Made by a program: the position numbers and the translations under genes | Source: Haloplanus sp. GDY1 | GTDB taxonomy: Archaea > Halobacteriota > Halobacteria > Halobacteriales > Haloferacaceae | Length of the DNA stretch: 64,000 nucleotides | Direction of reading: 5' to 3' | NCBI RefSeq assembly: GCF_023703775.1 | Contig: NZ_CP098514.1 | Location: 1,426,001-1,490,000, forward strand | The notes under the pieces: model-generated | What the model was told of the DNA's origin: nothing | Seen by the model: only the letters and a program-made list of their open reading frames with translations | The model's database searches: none | Shown here: in pieces, positions 1 through 7,263 of the stretch | Position numbering within the stretch: position 1 is the first letter of the stretch | Layout of the letters: the number at the start of each line of letters is the position of its first letter

Positions 1-762
1 GTCGGTGGTGGATTCGTTGCCCGTCGCGGACTCTCCGGTGCCGGCGTCGGTCGTGGACTGGTTCCCGGACGGCGTCGAGGTGGGCGTCGAGGTGGGCGTC
101 GAGGTGGGCGCCGTGCCGTTCTGGGTCGCGTTGCCCGAAGCCGGCCCAGCGGGCGCCGTCCCGTTCTGGGTCGCGTTGCCCGAAGCCGGCCCAGCGGGCG
201 CCGTCCCGTTCTGGGTCGTCCCGTTCTGGGTCGTCCCGTTCGGTGCGGTCCCGTTCGGCGTCACGTTCGCGACGCCGACCGGCGCCGGCTGTGACTCGTT
301 GGGGACGAACACCGCGAACGGGCTGAAGCCGTCCGTGACGGCCCCGAGAACCACCGTCTCGTCGGTTTGCATCCGCACGTCGGTGTCGAGTATCCTCCAT
401 CGGCCGTTGGACTTGTGGCCGATCTTCGCCCGTTCGGGGGAGATCGTGCCGAACCAGTGTGGCGCGAGCCAGAACGACACTCTGGCACACCCGTCGGTCC
501 CGGAGACGTGGAAGTTCTTGATCGGCTTTAGCTCGTCGACGTCGGCTTTGCTATCGACGCCGTACCGCATCCGGTCACAGGAGACCGGTTCGACGTGGAA
601 CATCCCGTTCCGGTAGTTGGGCTCGATCGTGACGTTCCCCGAGACGCCCTCCTCGTCGGACAGCACGGTGTAGGTCGCCCCGCCGGAGAGCGACGCGACC
701 ACGACGAACGCGACGACGAGGCCGACGGCGGGCGTCCAGGAGGGCCACTCGTCACCCACCAT
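1..762 (-). CDS. Sequon-rich secreted or surface protein, 3' end beyond the window
   Basis: The reading frame is open from ATG at 762 to the left edge (254 codons seen, no stop). Residues about 9-27 form one hydrophobic segment, a signal peptide or N-terminal anchor. A soluble domain of about 140 residues follows. From about residue 170 the chain becomes a low-complexity spacer of Asn-Gly-Thr and Asn-Ala-Thr sequons, then Thr-Pro-Thr-Ser repeats, as in the glycosylated stalks of haloarchaeal surface proteins. It starts 2 bp after the stop of the SipW-type protein upstream, so it probably belongs to the signal peptidase operon. I do not recognise the globular part. A membrane or cell-wall anchor may lie in the missing C-terminus. 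Confidence 0.8.
   Translation of the reverse strand, partial: MVGDEWPSWTPAVGLVVAFVVVASLSGGATYTVLSDEEGVSGNVTIEPNYRNGMFHVEPVSCDRMRYGVDSKADVDELKPIKNFHVSGTDGCARVSFWLAPHWFGTISPERAKIGHKSNGRWRILDTDVRMQTDETVVLGAVTDGFSPFAVFVPNESQPAPVGVANVTPNGTAPNGTTQNGTTQNGTAPAGPASGNATQNGTAPAGPASGNATQNGTAPTSTPTSTPTSTPSGNQSTTDAGTGESATGNESTTD
74..109. repeat. 12-bp tandem repeat, 3 copies
   Basis: Three exact head-to-tail copies of GTCGAGGTGGGC lie inside the surface-protein gene and encode a Thr-Pro-Thr-Ser type linker on the minus strand. The repeat length is a multiple of three, so copy-number change would keep the frame. Confidence 0.95.
118..237. repeat. 45-bp tandem repeat (2 copies) followed by 15-bp repeat (2 copies)
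   Basis: A 45-bp unit occurs at 118-162 and 163-207. Two 15-bp units (GTTCTGGGTCGTCCC) follow at 208-222 and 223-237. On the coding (minus) strand the 45-bp unit encodes 15 residues with two N-glycosylation sequons (N-G-T and N-A-T). All units are multiples of 3 bp, so the array can expand without frameshift. Confidence 0.95.
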
Positions 763-764
763 GA

Positions 765-1967
765 TCAGTCCCCACCCCCTCGTCGCTCGCCGTCGGAGTC
801 CGCCGGGACCGAGTCGTCGGTCGATCCGTCCGTGCCGGGTTTGCACTCCCAGCCGGGGAATTCGTACTTGCAGCCGAAGGCGGCCGGACACGGCTGGGGG
901 TTGGTCCGATCGGTCCCGGTGAAGCCGGCGGTCGCCTGGTCGTAGGTGGTCGCGCCGTCGTCGCCGACGGTGATCGACGTCCCGGTGGGGGAGTCGACGA
1001 CGTCCAGCTTCCTCCCGTATTTGATCACGACGGTCGTGACGGCGTCGGGGAGGTTCGAGAACGACACCGTCAGCCCGTCGTCGCTCAGCGTCGGGTCGAC
1101 GTTCGCGGCCTCGGGATCGAACGGCGACGTCGAGCAAAGCGTCACCCAGCTGATACCGCTCTGCGTGCCGGTCGGGCCGCACTCCCAGTCGGGGTCGACG
1201 GAGTCGGGATCGACGTGGCGGGACTGACTCGCGTAGAACTCGAAATCGAACTCGACGTCGGTCGAGTTCGTCACGACCTCGTCGGTCTTCCACTGCACGA
1301 CGAACTCCCAGGTGTCGTCGGGGCCGATCTCCCCGTCGATACAGGCCCCGGTGCCGTAGGTCGTGCGCGCTTCGCGCAGCGACAGGTAGCCGGAGAGCCA
1401 CTCGACGCCGCTGCCGTCGTGGCGGTCGATGCCGTACCGCACGAGGAGTCGGTCCGCGAGCGTCGTGTCCCGCACCCGGTCGTTCCCTCCGGTTCGATTC
1501 CGCCTCCCGTTCCCCCGATCCGTCGAGGGCTGTAGGCTCGACCGGGGGTCGCCGCCGTCTCTCCCATCGGCACCCGTGGCGTTCCGCGCCGTTCCGTTCC
1601 GTCGTTTCGCCGTCCGTCGGGCCGTCCCCCGCTCCATCCAGTCGTCGTCCGTCCAGCCCCGGTCGTTCCTCGGGGGGTCCGTCGGCGTGTCGGGACAGTC
1701 GGTCCGGAAACAGAGGTACGCGGGGTTGTCGTCGACGGTGAGCGTGATCCGCCGCTCACCGCCGTCGTCCGCGCTGGACTCGACCGTGATCGAGTCGTCG
1801 TTTCCCCAGGACGCCGACAGGTCGAGCGCCCCGGCGGTCATCCGCGCGTCGGTCCGGGCCGAATCGGACAGCAGGGCGGCCGTGCCGCTCCCGGTCGTGG
1901 CGGCAGCACCGATGGTCGTGAGGCCCCAGAGGAGGTGCCGGCGCGACAGGGAGCGGCGGTCCGTCAC
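765..1967 (-). CDS. SipW-dependent-type (TasA/camelysin-like) secreted protein
   Basis: The N-terminus (SLSRRHLLWGLTTIGAAAT, then TAALLSDSA and MTAGALDLSASW) is the classic SipW-dependent signal region: a twin-Arg start, a hydrophobic core, a cleavage region before SDSA, and the conserved T-A-G-x-L-D-L strand. A low-complexity Arg/Asn/Gly/Asp stretch near residues 100-165 interrupts the beta-sandwich. The end carries a Cys-containing domain and an acidic tail. Translation probably starts at GTG 1967, overlapping the stop of the signal peptidase gene by 4 bp (GTGA), which argues for coupled expression with its likely processing enzyme. Known: the family includes TasA fibre subunits and camelysins. 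A fibre or surface-layer role here is inference. Confidence 0.85.
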   Translation of the reverse strand: MTDRRSLSRRHLLWGLTTIGAAATTGSGTAALLSDSARTDARMTAGALDLSASWGNDDSITVESSADDGGERRITLTVDDNPAYLCFRTDCPDTPTDPPRNDRGWTDDDWMERGTARRTAKRRNGTARNATGADGRDGGDPRSSLQPSTDRGNGRRNRTGGNDRVRDTTLADRLLVRYGIDRHDGSGVEWLSGYLSLREARTTYGTGACIDGEIGPDDTWEFVVQWKTDEVVTNSTDVEFDFEFYASQSRHVDPDSVDPDWECGPTGTQSGISWVTLCSTSPFDPEAANVDPTLSDDGLTVSFSNLPDAVTTVVIKYGRKLDVVDSPTGTSITVGDDGATTYDQATAGFTGTDRTNPQPCPAAFGCKYEFPGWECKPGTDGSTDDSVPADSDGERRGGGD

Positions 1968-3094
1968 GGGACATCACCGCCGTTCGTCGCGTCCGCCGCT
2001 CGCTCGTCGTCCGGCGACGCCCCCGTGGCCGACTCCACCGGCGCGCCCCCGTCCGTCTCGGGCGACGCCCGGTGGAGGTAGAGAGCGTCGTCGCGGGTCA
2101 TGTAGTAGGTGTCCCGGTCGTCGTCGTAGATGACCCAGTCGTCGCGGTCGATCGCCATCTGGACCAGCGACTCGACCGAGTCGAGCGGGACGGTCGTCCG
2201 GTCGTCGAGCCGAGCCGGGAGTCGGCCGTGACGAACGACGCCCTCGGTCGATCGGACCGCTCCGGTCGCCGTTCCGCCGGCGGCGTCTCCGCGGCTGGCG
2301 ACGTAGATCACGAGACAGAACAGGAAGCCGATGATCGTCGCCGTCGCGGCGCCGATGGACCACGCCTCGCGGGTGGTGTACGCCACGTAGGCGCTGTAGG
2401 GGACGTAAAATCCCAGCAACAACAGGAGGACCTGCAGGCTCGAACGGGTGAGTGTGAAGGACCCACCGTCGGTGTCCGCACCGTCGTCGGCCGCGGCGGG
2501 AGTCGCCGCGCCCGCCGCCACCGATTCGGGAGTCGCCCCCGCCGCGTCCGTCCCGGTCGCCGTGGCTTCGGGCTGACGGATCGACTTCGCCAGTTCCCAG
2601 AGCTCCGAGAGGACGAACAGCAGCATCGGCGTGAGCACGAGCATCAGGAAGCCCATCTGCGTGTTGGCGAACTGGATCACGTGGCCGAGCAGCGGGATCA
2701 CGAAGACGACTTCGCCGACGACCCGGTCGTGGGGCACGACTCCGGGGTCGCGTTCCTCGTTCGCGTCGCCCTTGGTGACGTAGGCGGCGCCGTCCTCCGT
2801 CCGCCGAACCTCGACCACGCGGTGAGTGGTCGGCGTCTCGCTGCTGGTCTGGAACGTGATGATGTCACCCTGTTCGATCTGACCCGGTGGGACCTCGCGG
2901 ACGATGATCGCGTCACCCGGGCTCATCCGCGGCTCCATGCTGCCCGAGAGGACGACCAGCCCGTGATCCGCACCGACCACCCCGGGCACGGCGTAGACCA
3001 CGAAGGGCGTGACGGCGCCGATCAACAGGAGGACCACGAGCACGTTCGCCACGAACCGAACCGTATCGCGGTCGCTCTCACTCACGCCTGCCAC
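1964..3094 (-). CDS. Signal peptidase I, Sec11/SipW type, with extra C-terminal membrane domain
   Basis: Membrane serine protease that removes signal peptides. The archaeal/ER-type catalytic residues are visible: Ser52 in SGSMEP, His91 in THRV and Asp110 in TKGDAN. The N-terminal membrane segment is about residues 13-40 and another follows the catalytic domain (about 128-165). The chain is longer (376 aa) than a minimal archaeal peptidase. After an Ala-rich linker come two more membrane segments (about 218-240 and 250-268) and an acidic cytosolic tail with a winged-helix-like feel (residues about 300-345), which I cannot assign. The start is GTG 3094. It overlaps the downstream SipW-type substrate gene by 4 bp, so peptidase and substrates probably form one operon. 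Confidence 0.9.
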   Translation of the reverse strand: MAGVSESDRDTVRFVANVLVVLLLIGAVTPFVVYAVPGVVGADHGLVVLSGSMEPRMSPGDAIIVREVPPGQIEQGDIITFQTSSETPTTHRVVEVRRTEDGAAYVTKGDANEERDPGVVPHDRVVGEVVFVIPLLGHVIQFANTQMGFLMLVLTPMLLFVLSELWELAKSIRQPEATATGTDAAGATPESVAAGAATPAAADDGADTDGGSFTLTRSSLQVLLLLLGFYVPYSAYVAYTTREAWSIGAATATIIGFLFCLVIYVASRGDAAGGTATGAVRSTEGVVRHGRLPARLDDRTTVPLDSVESLVQMAIDRDDWVIYDDDRDTYYMTRDDALYLHRASPETDGGAPVESATGASPDDERAADATNGGDVP

Positions 3095-3276
3095 CCCCCG
3101 TGACGGACCGTGCCGAACTCGGCCGTCCGCCGAACGTCCCCGTCGAACCCATCAGTAGTATCGACCCCCGTATCGACCTTAGTTATCCGCTGCTTTGACA
3201 CGAACGGGCACGGGGTAAGGGATACCTGAACCGGGCGGGAGGCCCCGGCGATTCGGGGCGGTGTCGAATCGGGCGT

Positions 3277-3308
3277 AAACCCACCGTATCCGCCGATACG
3301 TGGGGTTT
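3277..3308. terminator. Strong inverted repeat between two minus-strand genes
   Basis: AAACCCACCGTATC at 3277-3290 faces GATACGTGGGGTTT at 3295-3308 across a 4-nt loop, with one offset in the C/G run. It lies 55 bp beyond the stop of the gene ending at 3363 and about 180 bp upstream of the peptidase start. It could be a transcript-end hairpin or a dyad operator for the peptidase operon; sequence alone does not decide. Confidence 0.45.
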
Positions 3309-3362
3309 GCTCGCCCGTGTGTGCGGCCGCTAATGACCGATTAACCGCCGCCAGCCACACGG

Positions 3363-4154
3363 TTAGCCACCCCCGCCGGAGCAGGGTTCGGGGTCGAACG
3401 CGACCTGGAACGTCGCCGAATCCCCCTGGATGACGTTGCCGACGGTCTCCGGGATGGCCCACTCGAAGGAGACGTACACCTGATCGCCGGGGGAGAGACA
3501 GCCGTCCCCGCCGACGACGAGTTGGTAGCCGCCGTCGAACGCGGACGATTCGGCCACCTCGGCGAGGGTGCCGCTCGCGATCTCCGTCTCGCCGACGACC
3601 GGGATGTCCCCCAATTCGAGTTCCCCGTTGCCGGTGCCGAACCCGTCGTCCTTCCAGATCGTGATCCGGGTGTAGTCCTGCAGTTCGCCGTCGTTCGGCG
3701 TCGTGTCCCCGGCGTCAGCCTCGGGTTCGGTGATCCCGTTCTCGGCGGTGTTCGAGAGTCGGAACCGCAAGAACAGTCGCGCGTCGTCGGTCTCCTGCTC
3801 CTCCCGCTCGATCAGCCGCGCACGCATGGTCACCGATCCGGAGTCGCCCGGCACGACCGCCTCGTCGACGATCAGGCCGACGCTCCCCGTCTCGCCGTCC
3901 GCGCCGCCGACGAGCCCCGTCTCCTCCGTGAGCCGGCCGTTGACGAGTTCCCGCCACGCGAGCACGATGCGTGGCGGCGCGTTCACGAACATCTCCTCCG
4001 TGGAGGCGGCGTACGTCCCGTTGACGGTTCCCTGATTCAGCGTCACGGGGTCGAGTCCGAGCGCGGCGCCCGCCCGGTCGGCGCCGAGATAGAGGGCGCC
4101 CACACTCCCGACCGCAGCGAGTATCCGCCGTCGCGTGAACGAGGGTGAGGTCAT
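3363..4154 (-). CDS. SipW-dependent-type secreted protein
   Basis: A 263-aa secreted protein. I chose ATG 4154 because the signal region (MTSPSFTRRRILAAVGSVGA) begins there; the longer frame upstream is Arg-rich and runs through a conserved leader element. The mature part shares family marks with the neighbour at 4270-6138: an E-N-G-I-T-E-P-E-A-D loop, a W-K-D-D strand, and a late D-S-A-T-F-x-V-A-F-x-P-E-P-C strand ending in Gly residues. It is a camelysin/TasA-like beta-sandwich by family resemblance. Processing by the adjacent SipW-type peptidase is inferred. The cleavage region is less canonical than in its neighbours: it has no clear SD after the hydrophobic core. Confidence 0.82.
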   Translation of the reverse strand: MTSPSFTRRRILAAVGSVGALYLGADRAGAALGLDPVTLNQGTVNGTYAASTEEMFVNAPPRIVLAWRELVNGRLTEETGLVGGADGETGSVGLIVDEAVVPGDSGSVTMRARLIEREEQETDDARLFLRFRLSNTAENGITEPEADAGDTTPNDGELQDYTRITIWKDDGFGTGNGELELGDIPVVGETEIASGTLAEVAESSAFDGGYQLVVGGDGCLSPGDQVYVSFEWAIPETVGNVIQGDSATFQVAFDPEPCSGGGG

Positions 4155-4156
4155 GC

Positions 4157-4197
4157 GGGGAAGGCCCACCGGCGGAATCGAACCGCCACGACGCCGG
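4157..4197 (-). promoter_or_regulatory. Conserved 5' leader element, copy A (tRNA T-arm-like hairpin)
   Basis: Read on the minus strand, a perfect 5-bp stem GGCGG/CCGCC encloses the 7-nt loop TTCGATT, followed by GGTGGGCCTTCCCC directly before the start codon at 4154. A near-identical block lies upstream of the next SipW-type gene (6189-6229). Function is unknown; the position suggests a 5' UTR regulatory or stability element. Confidence 0.55.
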
Positions 4198-4269
4198 CGG
4201 AACGCGTCGACGACCCGCCGGGGTCGCACACCAGCGTGGGTGAACCGAGAACCGAGAGCGTTCGGGAGG

Positions 4270-6138
4270 TTAGGCGTCGATGCTCTCGTTGTTCATGCCG
4301 GCGCCGTCGTTGTGCCGGCACTGCTCGGTGTAGAACCCGATGTCGAACTCGGCGGAGTCGGTCTGGATCTCGTTGCCGTGGTTGACCGGGAGCCACCACG
4401 CCAGACCGAAGCAGTAGGTGTTGAGGCCCCGGAAGCACTCGCGGTCGGGATCGTCCTCCGGATCCGGGCCGTTGTCCGCCTGGTACCCGGTCTCGAAGTA
4501 CTCCGTGTCGAGGCCGGCGTCGAGCGGGATCCCGCGTCCGTCGTTGCTCTGGAGCGCCGTCAGCAGTTCGCGGAGGGTGCCCTGGAAGATCACCTCTTCC
4601 TGGCCGGTGATGGCGTTCGCGAGTTCCAGCGCCGCGGCGTTGATGCCGTCGAAGTCACCGCTGACGTTGGTGTGCTGGTCCGTCCCGGGCTGAGCGACCC
4701 CGGTCTCGAGGAACATGTTCAGATCGGCCTCGTCCGTGATGCCGACCGTCCAGATTTCGTAGCCGTTGTTGGTGAAGATCGAACTCGCGACGCTCGCCGT
4801 CTCGTCTTTCTCGTCGTCGGAGACGTTCCCGTCCGAGGAGCCGTTGTCCTGCTCGGACGTGTAGGGGTGGCCAGCACCCGAGAACGTGACGGTCCCGCCG
4901 CCGGGGCCGTCGCCGGCGTAGTTCGGGCCGCCGTCGGTGACCAGCACGATGACCTTCTTGGCGTCGGGGCGACCCTCGTTGTCGAGCACCTGCGAGGCGA
5001 TGTCGAGCGCCGCCGGCATCGGCGTGGCGTTCGCGTCGACGGGATCGTTGGGGAACTCGCCGCCGGGACCCTGGGTGAGATTGCCGTTCCCGCCCGTGAT
5101 GTAGTTGCTCAGGTCCTGCAGCTCCCGCTGTTCGTTCACGGCTTCGTCCGGAGCGGTGTGCGGCGAGCCGAACGTGTACAGCGCGGCCTCGACGTCGCCC
5201 GGTTCGGTGTTCGCACTGAGCTGTTCGATGAAGATGTTCGCCGCATCCGTGATCCGCGTCATCTCGTCCCCGTCGATGGAGCCCGAGACGTCCGCCAGCG
5301 CGACGATGTCGAGTTCACCGGTCACCTCGTCGAGCACGTTGTCGCAGTCCCCGTCGTACCAGAGCGCCGTCTGGACGACGTCGGGGAGTTCGACGACGCC
5401 GTCTTCCTCGTCGGGGTCGTCCGCCTCGGGTTCGGTGACGCCGTTCTCGCTGTACTCGACGTTGTCCGCGTTCATCCACAGGTACCCGTCGTTGTCACAG
5501 AGGTGGGTACTGAACGTGATCTCGCCGAAGTCACCCGGCTTGACGTCGTCGAGCGCGACGAGGGGTTTGGGCTCTCCCTCGATCTCGACGCCGCCGGTCC
5601 GCGTGTCGGGTCCGTCGGTCCGGCCGATGACCGGCGGGTCCGCGTCGGGATCCGAGAACGTCGACAGCCCCTCGTCGTCCGCGCCCACGTCCGCCAGGTA
5701 GTCACAGACGGTCGACCCCTCGGGCATCTCGGAGTAGTCCGGGAAGTCGCCCGTCCCGCTGTTGTCGGGGTCCGGGAACGCGTCGATGCCGGTGTTCGCC
5801 ATGAACTCGTCGAGGTCGTCCTCGTGCACCCAGATGAGCGGGTCGTCGGGATACGGGAGCCCGACGTACGCCACGTCGTCCGGGTCGTCCATCACGATGT
5901 CGAGGTCGTTGTCCGGATTGTCGTCGTCGAGGTTCGCCTCGTCGTCCGACCAGTCGGAGTAGTGCTCCTCCCAGTCGACCTTGAGGTCGAGTTCACCGGC
6001 TGTGAGCTCGTTGTTCTGGAACGTTTCCTGATCGCTGAAGTACGCGGAGGTACCGAGCCCCGCGCCAGCCGAGGCCACACCGATCGTACCGAGTGCGGCC
6101 AGCGCCTTCCGCCGAGAGAGTTCGAATTCGTTTGACAT
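4270..6138 (-). CDS. SipW-dependent-type secreted protein with inserted von Willebrand factor A domain
   Basis: A 622-aa surface protein. The signal region (LSRRKALAALGTIGVASAG, then SAYFSDQETF and LTAGELDLKVDW) is canonical for SipW-processed proteins. After an acidic N-terminal beta-sandwich half comes a vWA domain (about residues 275-510) with the MIDAS motif D-V-S-G-S, a second metal-site region near T-D-G-G, and Rossmann-like strands. The sandwich then resumes (IFQGTLRELLTAL, CFRGLNTYCFGLAWWLPV, DSAEFDIGFYTEQCRH). The vWA therefore interrupts the ancestral fold. A metal-dependent adhesion or partner-binding role on the cell surface is inferred. It is transcribed toward its paralogue at 3363 and the peptidase. 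The leader carries copy B of the T-arm-like element. Confidence 0.88.
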   Translation of the reverse strand: MSNEFELSRRKALAALGTIGVASAGAGLGTSAYFSDQETFQNNELTAGELDLKVDWEEHYSDWSDDEANLDDDNPDNDLDIVMDDPDDVAYVGLPYPDDPLIWVHEDDLDEFMANTGIDAFPDPDNSGTGDFPDYSEMPEGSTVCDYLADVGADDEGLSTFSDPDADPPVIGRTDGPDTRTGGVEIEGEPKPLVALDDVKPGDFGEITFSTHLCDNDGYLWMNADNVEYSENGVTEPEADDPDEEDGVVELPDVVQTALWYDGDCDNVLDEVTGELDIVALADVSGSIDGDEMTRITDAANIFIEQLSANTEPGDVEAALYTFGSPHTAPDEAVNEQRELQDLSNYITGGNGNLTQGPGGEFPNDPVDANATPMPAALDIASQVLDNEGRPDAKKVIVLVTDGGPNYAGDGPGGGTVTFSGAGHPYTSEQDNGSSDGNVSDDEKDETASVASSIFTNNGYEIWTVGITDEADLNMFLETGVAQPGTDQHTNVSGDFDGINAAALELANAITGQEEVIFQGTLRELLTALQSNDGRGIPLDAGLDTEYFETGYQADNGPDPEDDPDRECFRGLNTYCFGLAWWLPVNHGNEIQTDSAEFDIGFYTEQCRHNDGAGMNNESIDA

Positions 6139-6549
6139 GGTTTGCCTTGTCTCGTTGGGCCGTCGTCGGACAGCCAGTTTCCCTCGCTGGGGAGACCCAC
6201 CGACCGAGTCGAACCGCCACGACGTCCGGCCGTGGGTGGCTGCCGTTGCTCCTATGCACTACACCTACCCCGATAGCTAATCGCCAATTTGCTCACATAA
6301 CGTGGGGCTAATCCGGGGAAACACCCGGTTACCGTGACCGAGGTGGTCCACCGGTTCACTCGCTAGAGATTCGCGCGCACGTTAACCGGATATTAAGCCG
6401 ATACGACGCCTGAAACCCCAGAATTCTGGAGGTGGTAAGCACACCTAACCGGGAATTAACGCCCGTCGCCGGGCGACCCTGAGAGTAGTTAAGATACTGA
6501 TAACTATGCCCCTCTGTCGTGTTGATGCATCCGAACCCGGTCGCTACCC
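6139..6549. promoter_or_regulatory. Divergent intergenic region with a repeated 14-bp motif
   Basis: This 411-bp spacer holds the promoters of the vWA gene (minus) and the DUF7344 regulator (plus). Besides leader copy B it carries TAACCGGATATTAA at 6383-6396 and TAACCGGGAATTAA at 6447-6460, which differ at two positions and start exactly 64 bp apart. They look like two sites for one regulator, possibly the adjacent winged-helix protein. A TATA-like TTAAGATAC lies near 6487. No credible gene is visible. Confidence 0.5.
6189..6229 (-). promoter_or_regulatory. Conserved 5' leader element, copy B
   Basis: This block aligns with 4157-4197 over about 40 bp with few differences, sharing CCGCCACGACG, TCGAACC and CCCACCG on the plus strand. 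CGTGGGT follows at 6231 here and at 4235 in copy A, giving a possible CCCAC/GTGGG outer pairing. It sits about 50-90 bp upstream of the vWA gene start. The inner stem is weaker than in copy A. Confidence 0.5.
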
Positions 6550-7086
6550 ATGAACATCGGACTACTCCAGACGGACGACGTACTCCCCGAGACGGACATT
6601 CACGACATCCTTCGGAACGACCGGCGCCGAAACGTCATCAAGTGTCTACAGGATCGGGGCCACGAGGTGTCGCTTCGGGATCTCGCGGTCCACATCGCCG
6701 AGATCGAGACCAACGAATCGCCGCCCCCGAGCAACATCCGGGACAGCGTCTACGTCTCCCTCCACCAGACCCACCTGCCGAAACTGGACGACGCCGGCAT
6801 CGTCGACTACGACAGCGACCGGAAGACGATCCTCCTCCGGAAGTCGGCCCGCCAGGTGGACCTCTACATGGAGGTGGTCACGCGCTACGGCGTCACGTGG
6901 GCGACGTACTATCGCGCCGTCGGCACCGTCTCGCTACTCACCGTCGTCCTCGCTTCGACCGACACACCGCTGGTCTCGGCGGTCGACCCGCTGCTCTGGG
7001 CGTCGTTTTTCCTCCTCGTCATCGCAGTCTCGACCCTGTACCAGTTCTGGTCGCGCCGCTGGCTCTACTTCCAACAACTCCTGTAG
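6550..7086 (+). CDS. DUF7344-type winged-helix protein with two membrane segments
   Basis: A 178-aa haloarchaeal regulator-like protein. Residues about 17-100 form the winged helix: DIHDILRNDRRRNVIKCL, a recognition-helix region with SVYVSLHQTHLPKLDDAGIV, and a wing at YDSDRKTIL. Two hydrophobic segments follow (about 120-138 and 145-166), so the DNA-binding part would sit at the inner face of the membrane. It is divergent from the secreted-protein cluster, so control of that cluster is a reasonable guess. The start is ATG 6550. Known: DUF7344 proteins are widespread in haloarchaea, and few have a defined target. Confidence 0.8.
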   Translation: MNIGLLQTDDVLPETDIHDILRNDRRRNVIKCLQDRGHEVSLRDLAVHIAEIETNESPPPSNIRDSVYVSLHQTHLPKLDDAGIVDYDSDRKTILLRKSARQVDLYMEVVTRYGVTWATYYRAVGTVSLLTVVLASTDTPLVSAVDPLLWASFFLLVIAVSTLYQFWSRRWLYFQQLL

Positions 7087-7111
7087 GATTTCTATGGTTT
7101 ACCGCCCGCAA

Positions 7112-7127
7112 ATATCAAATTTGATAT
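7112..7127. promoter_or_regulatory. Perfect 16-bp palindrome, operator-like
   Basis: ATATCAAATTTGATAT is a perfect palindrome lying 26 bp after the DUF7344 gene and about 90 bp upstream of a second dyad that shares ATATCAAAT. This fits a dimeric regulator bound at two sites in front of the 7264 gene. Confidence 0.55.
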
Positions 7128-7205
7128 CGAAAGTCCGAAATAGACACGGCCGAAAGGCCGGTGCGAGTGCTGACAGGTCGAAACCGACGGTGAGACGCCA
7201 TTCAG

Positions 7206-7225
7206 ATATCAAATACGATATTTGA
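7206..7225. promoter_or_regulatory. Second operator-like dyad next to a TATA box
   Basis: TCAAATA-CGA-TATTTGA (7209-7225) is a 7-3-7 inverted repeat preceded by ATA, so it also contains ATATCAAAT. It ends 7-8 bp before the TATA-like ACACTTATGA (7232-7241), where bound protein would block the basal factors. Repression is the likelier mode. Confidence 0.55.
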
Positions 7226-7263
7226 ATGAGCACACTTATGATCGAGCCCTCCACATGCCACAG

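Noticed and set aside
4157-4260. A tRNA gene on the minus strand
   Set aside because: Only the T-arm fits. There is no matching 7-bp acceptor stem, D-arm or anticodon arm in the preceding 80 bases, and copy B at 6189 has a broken stem.
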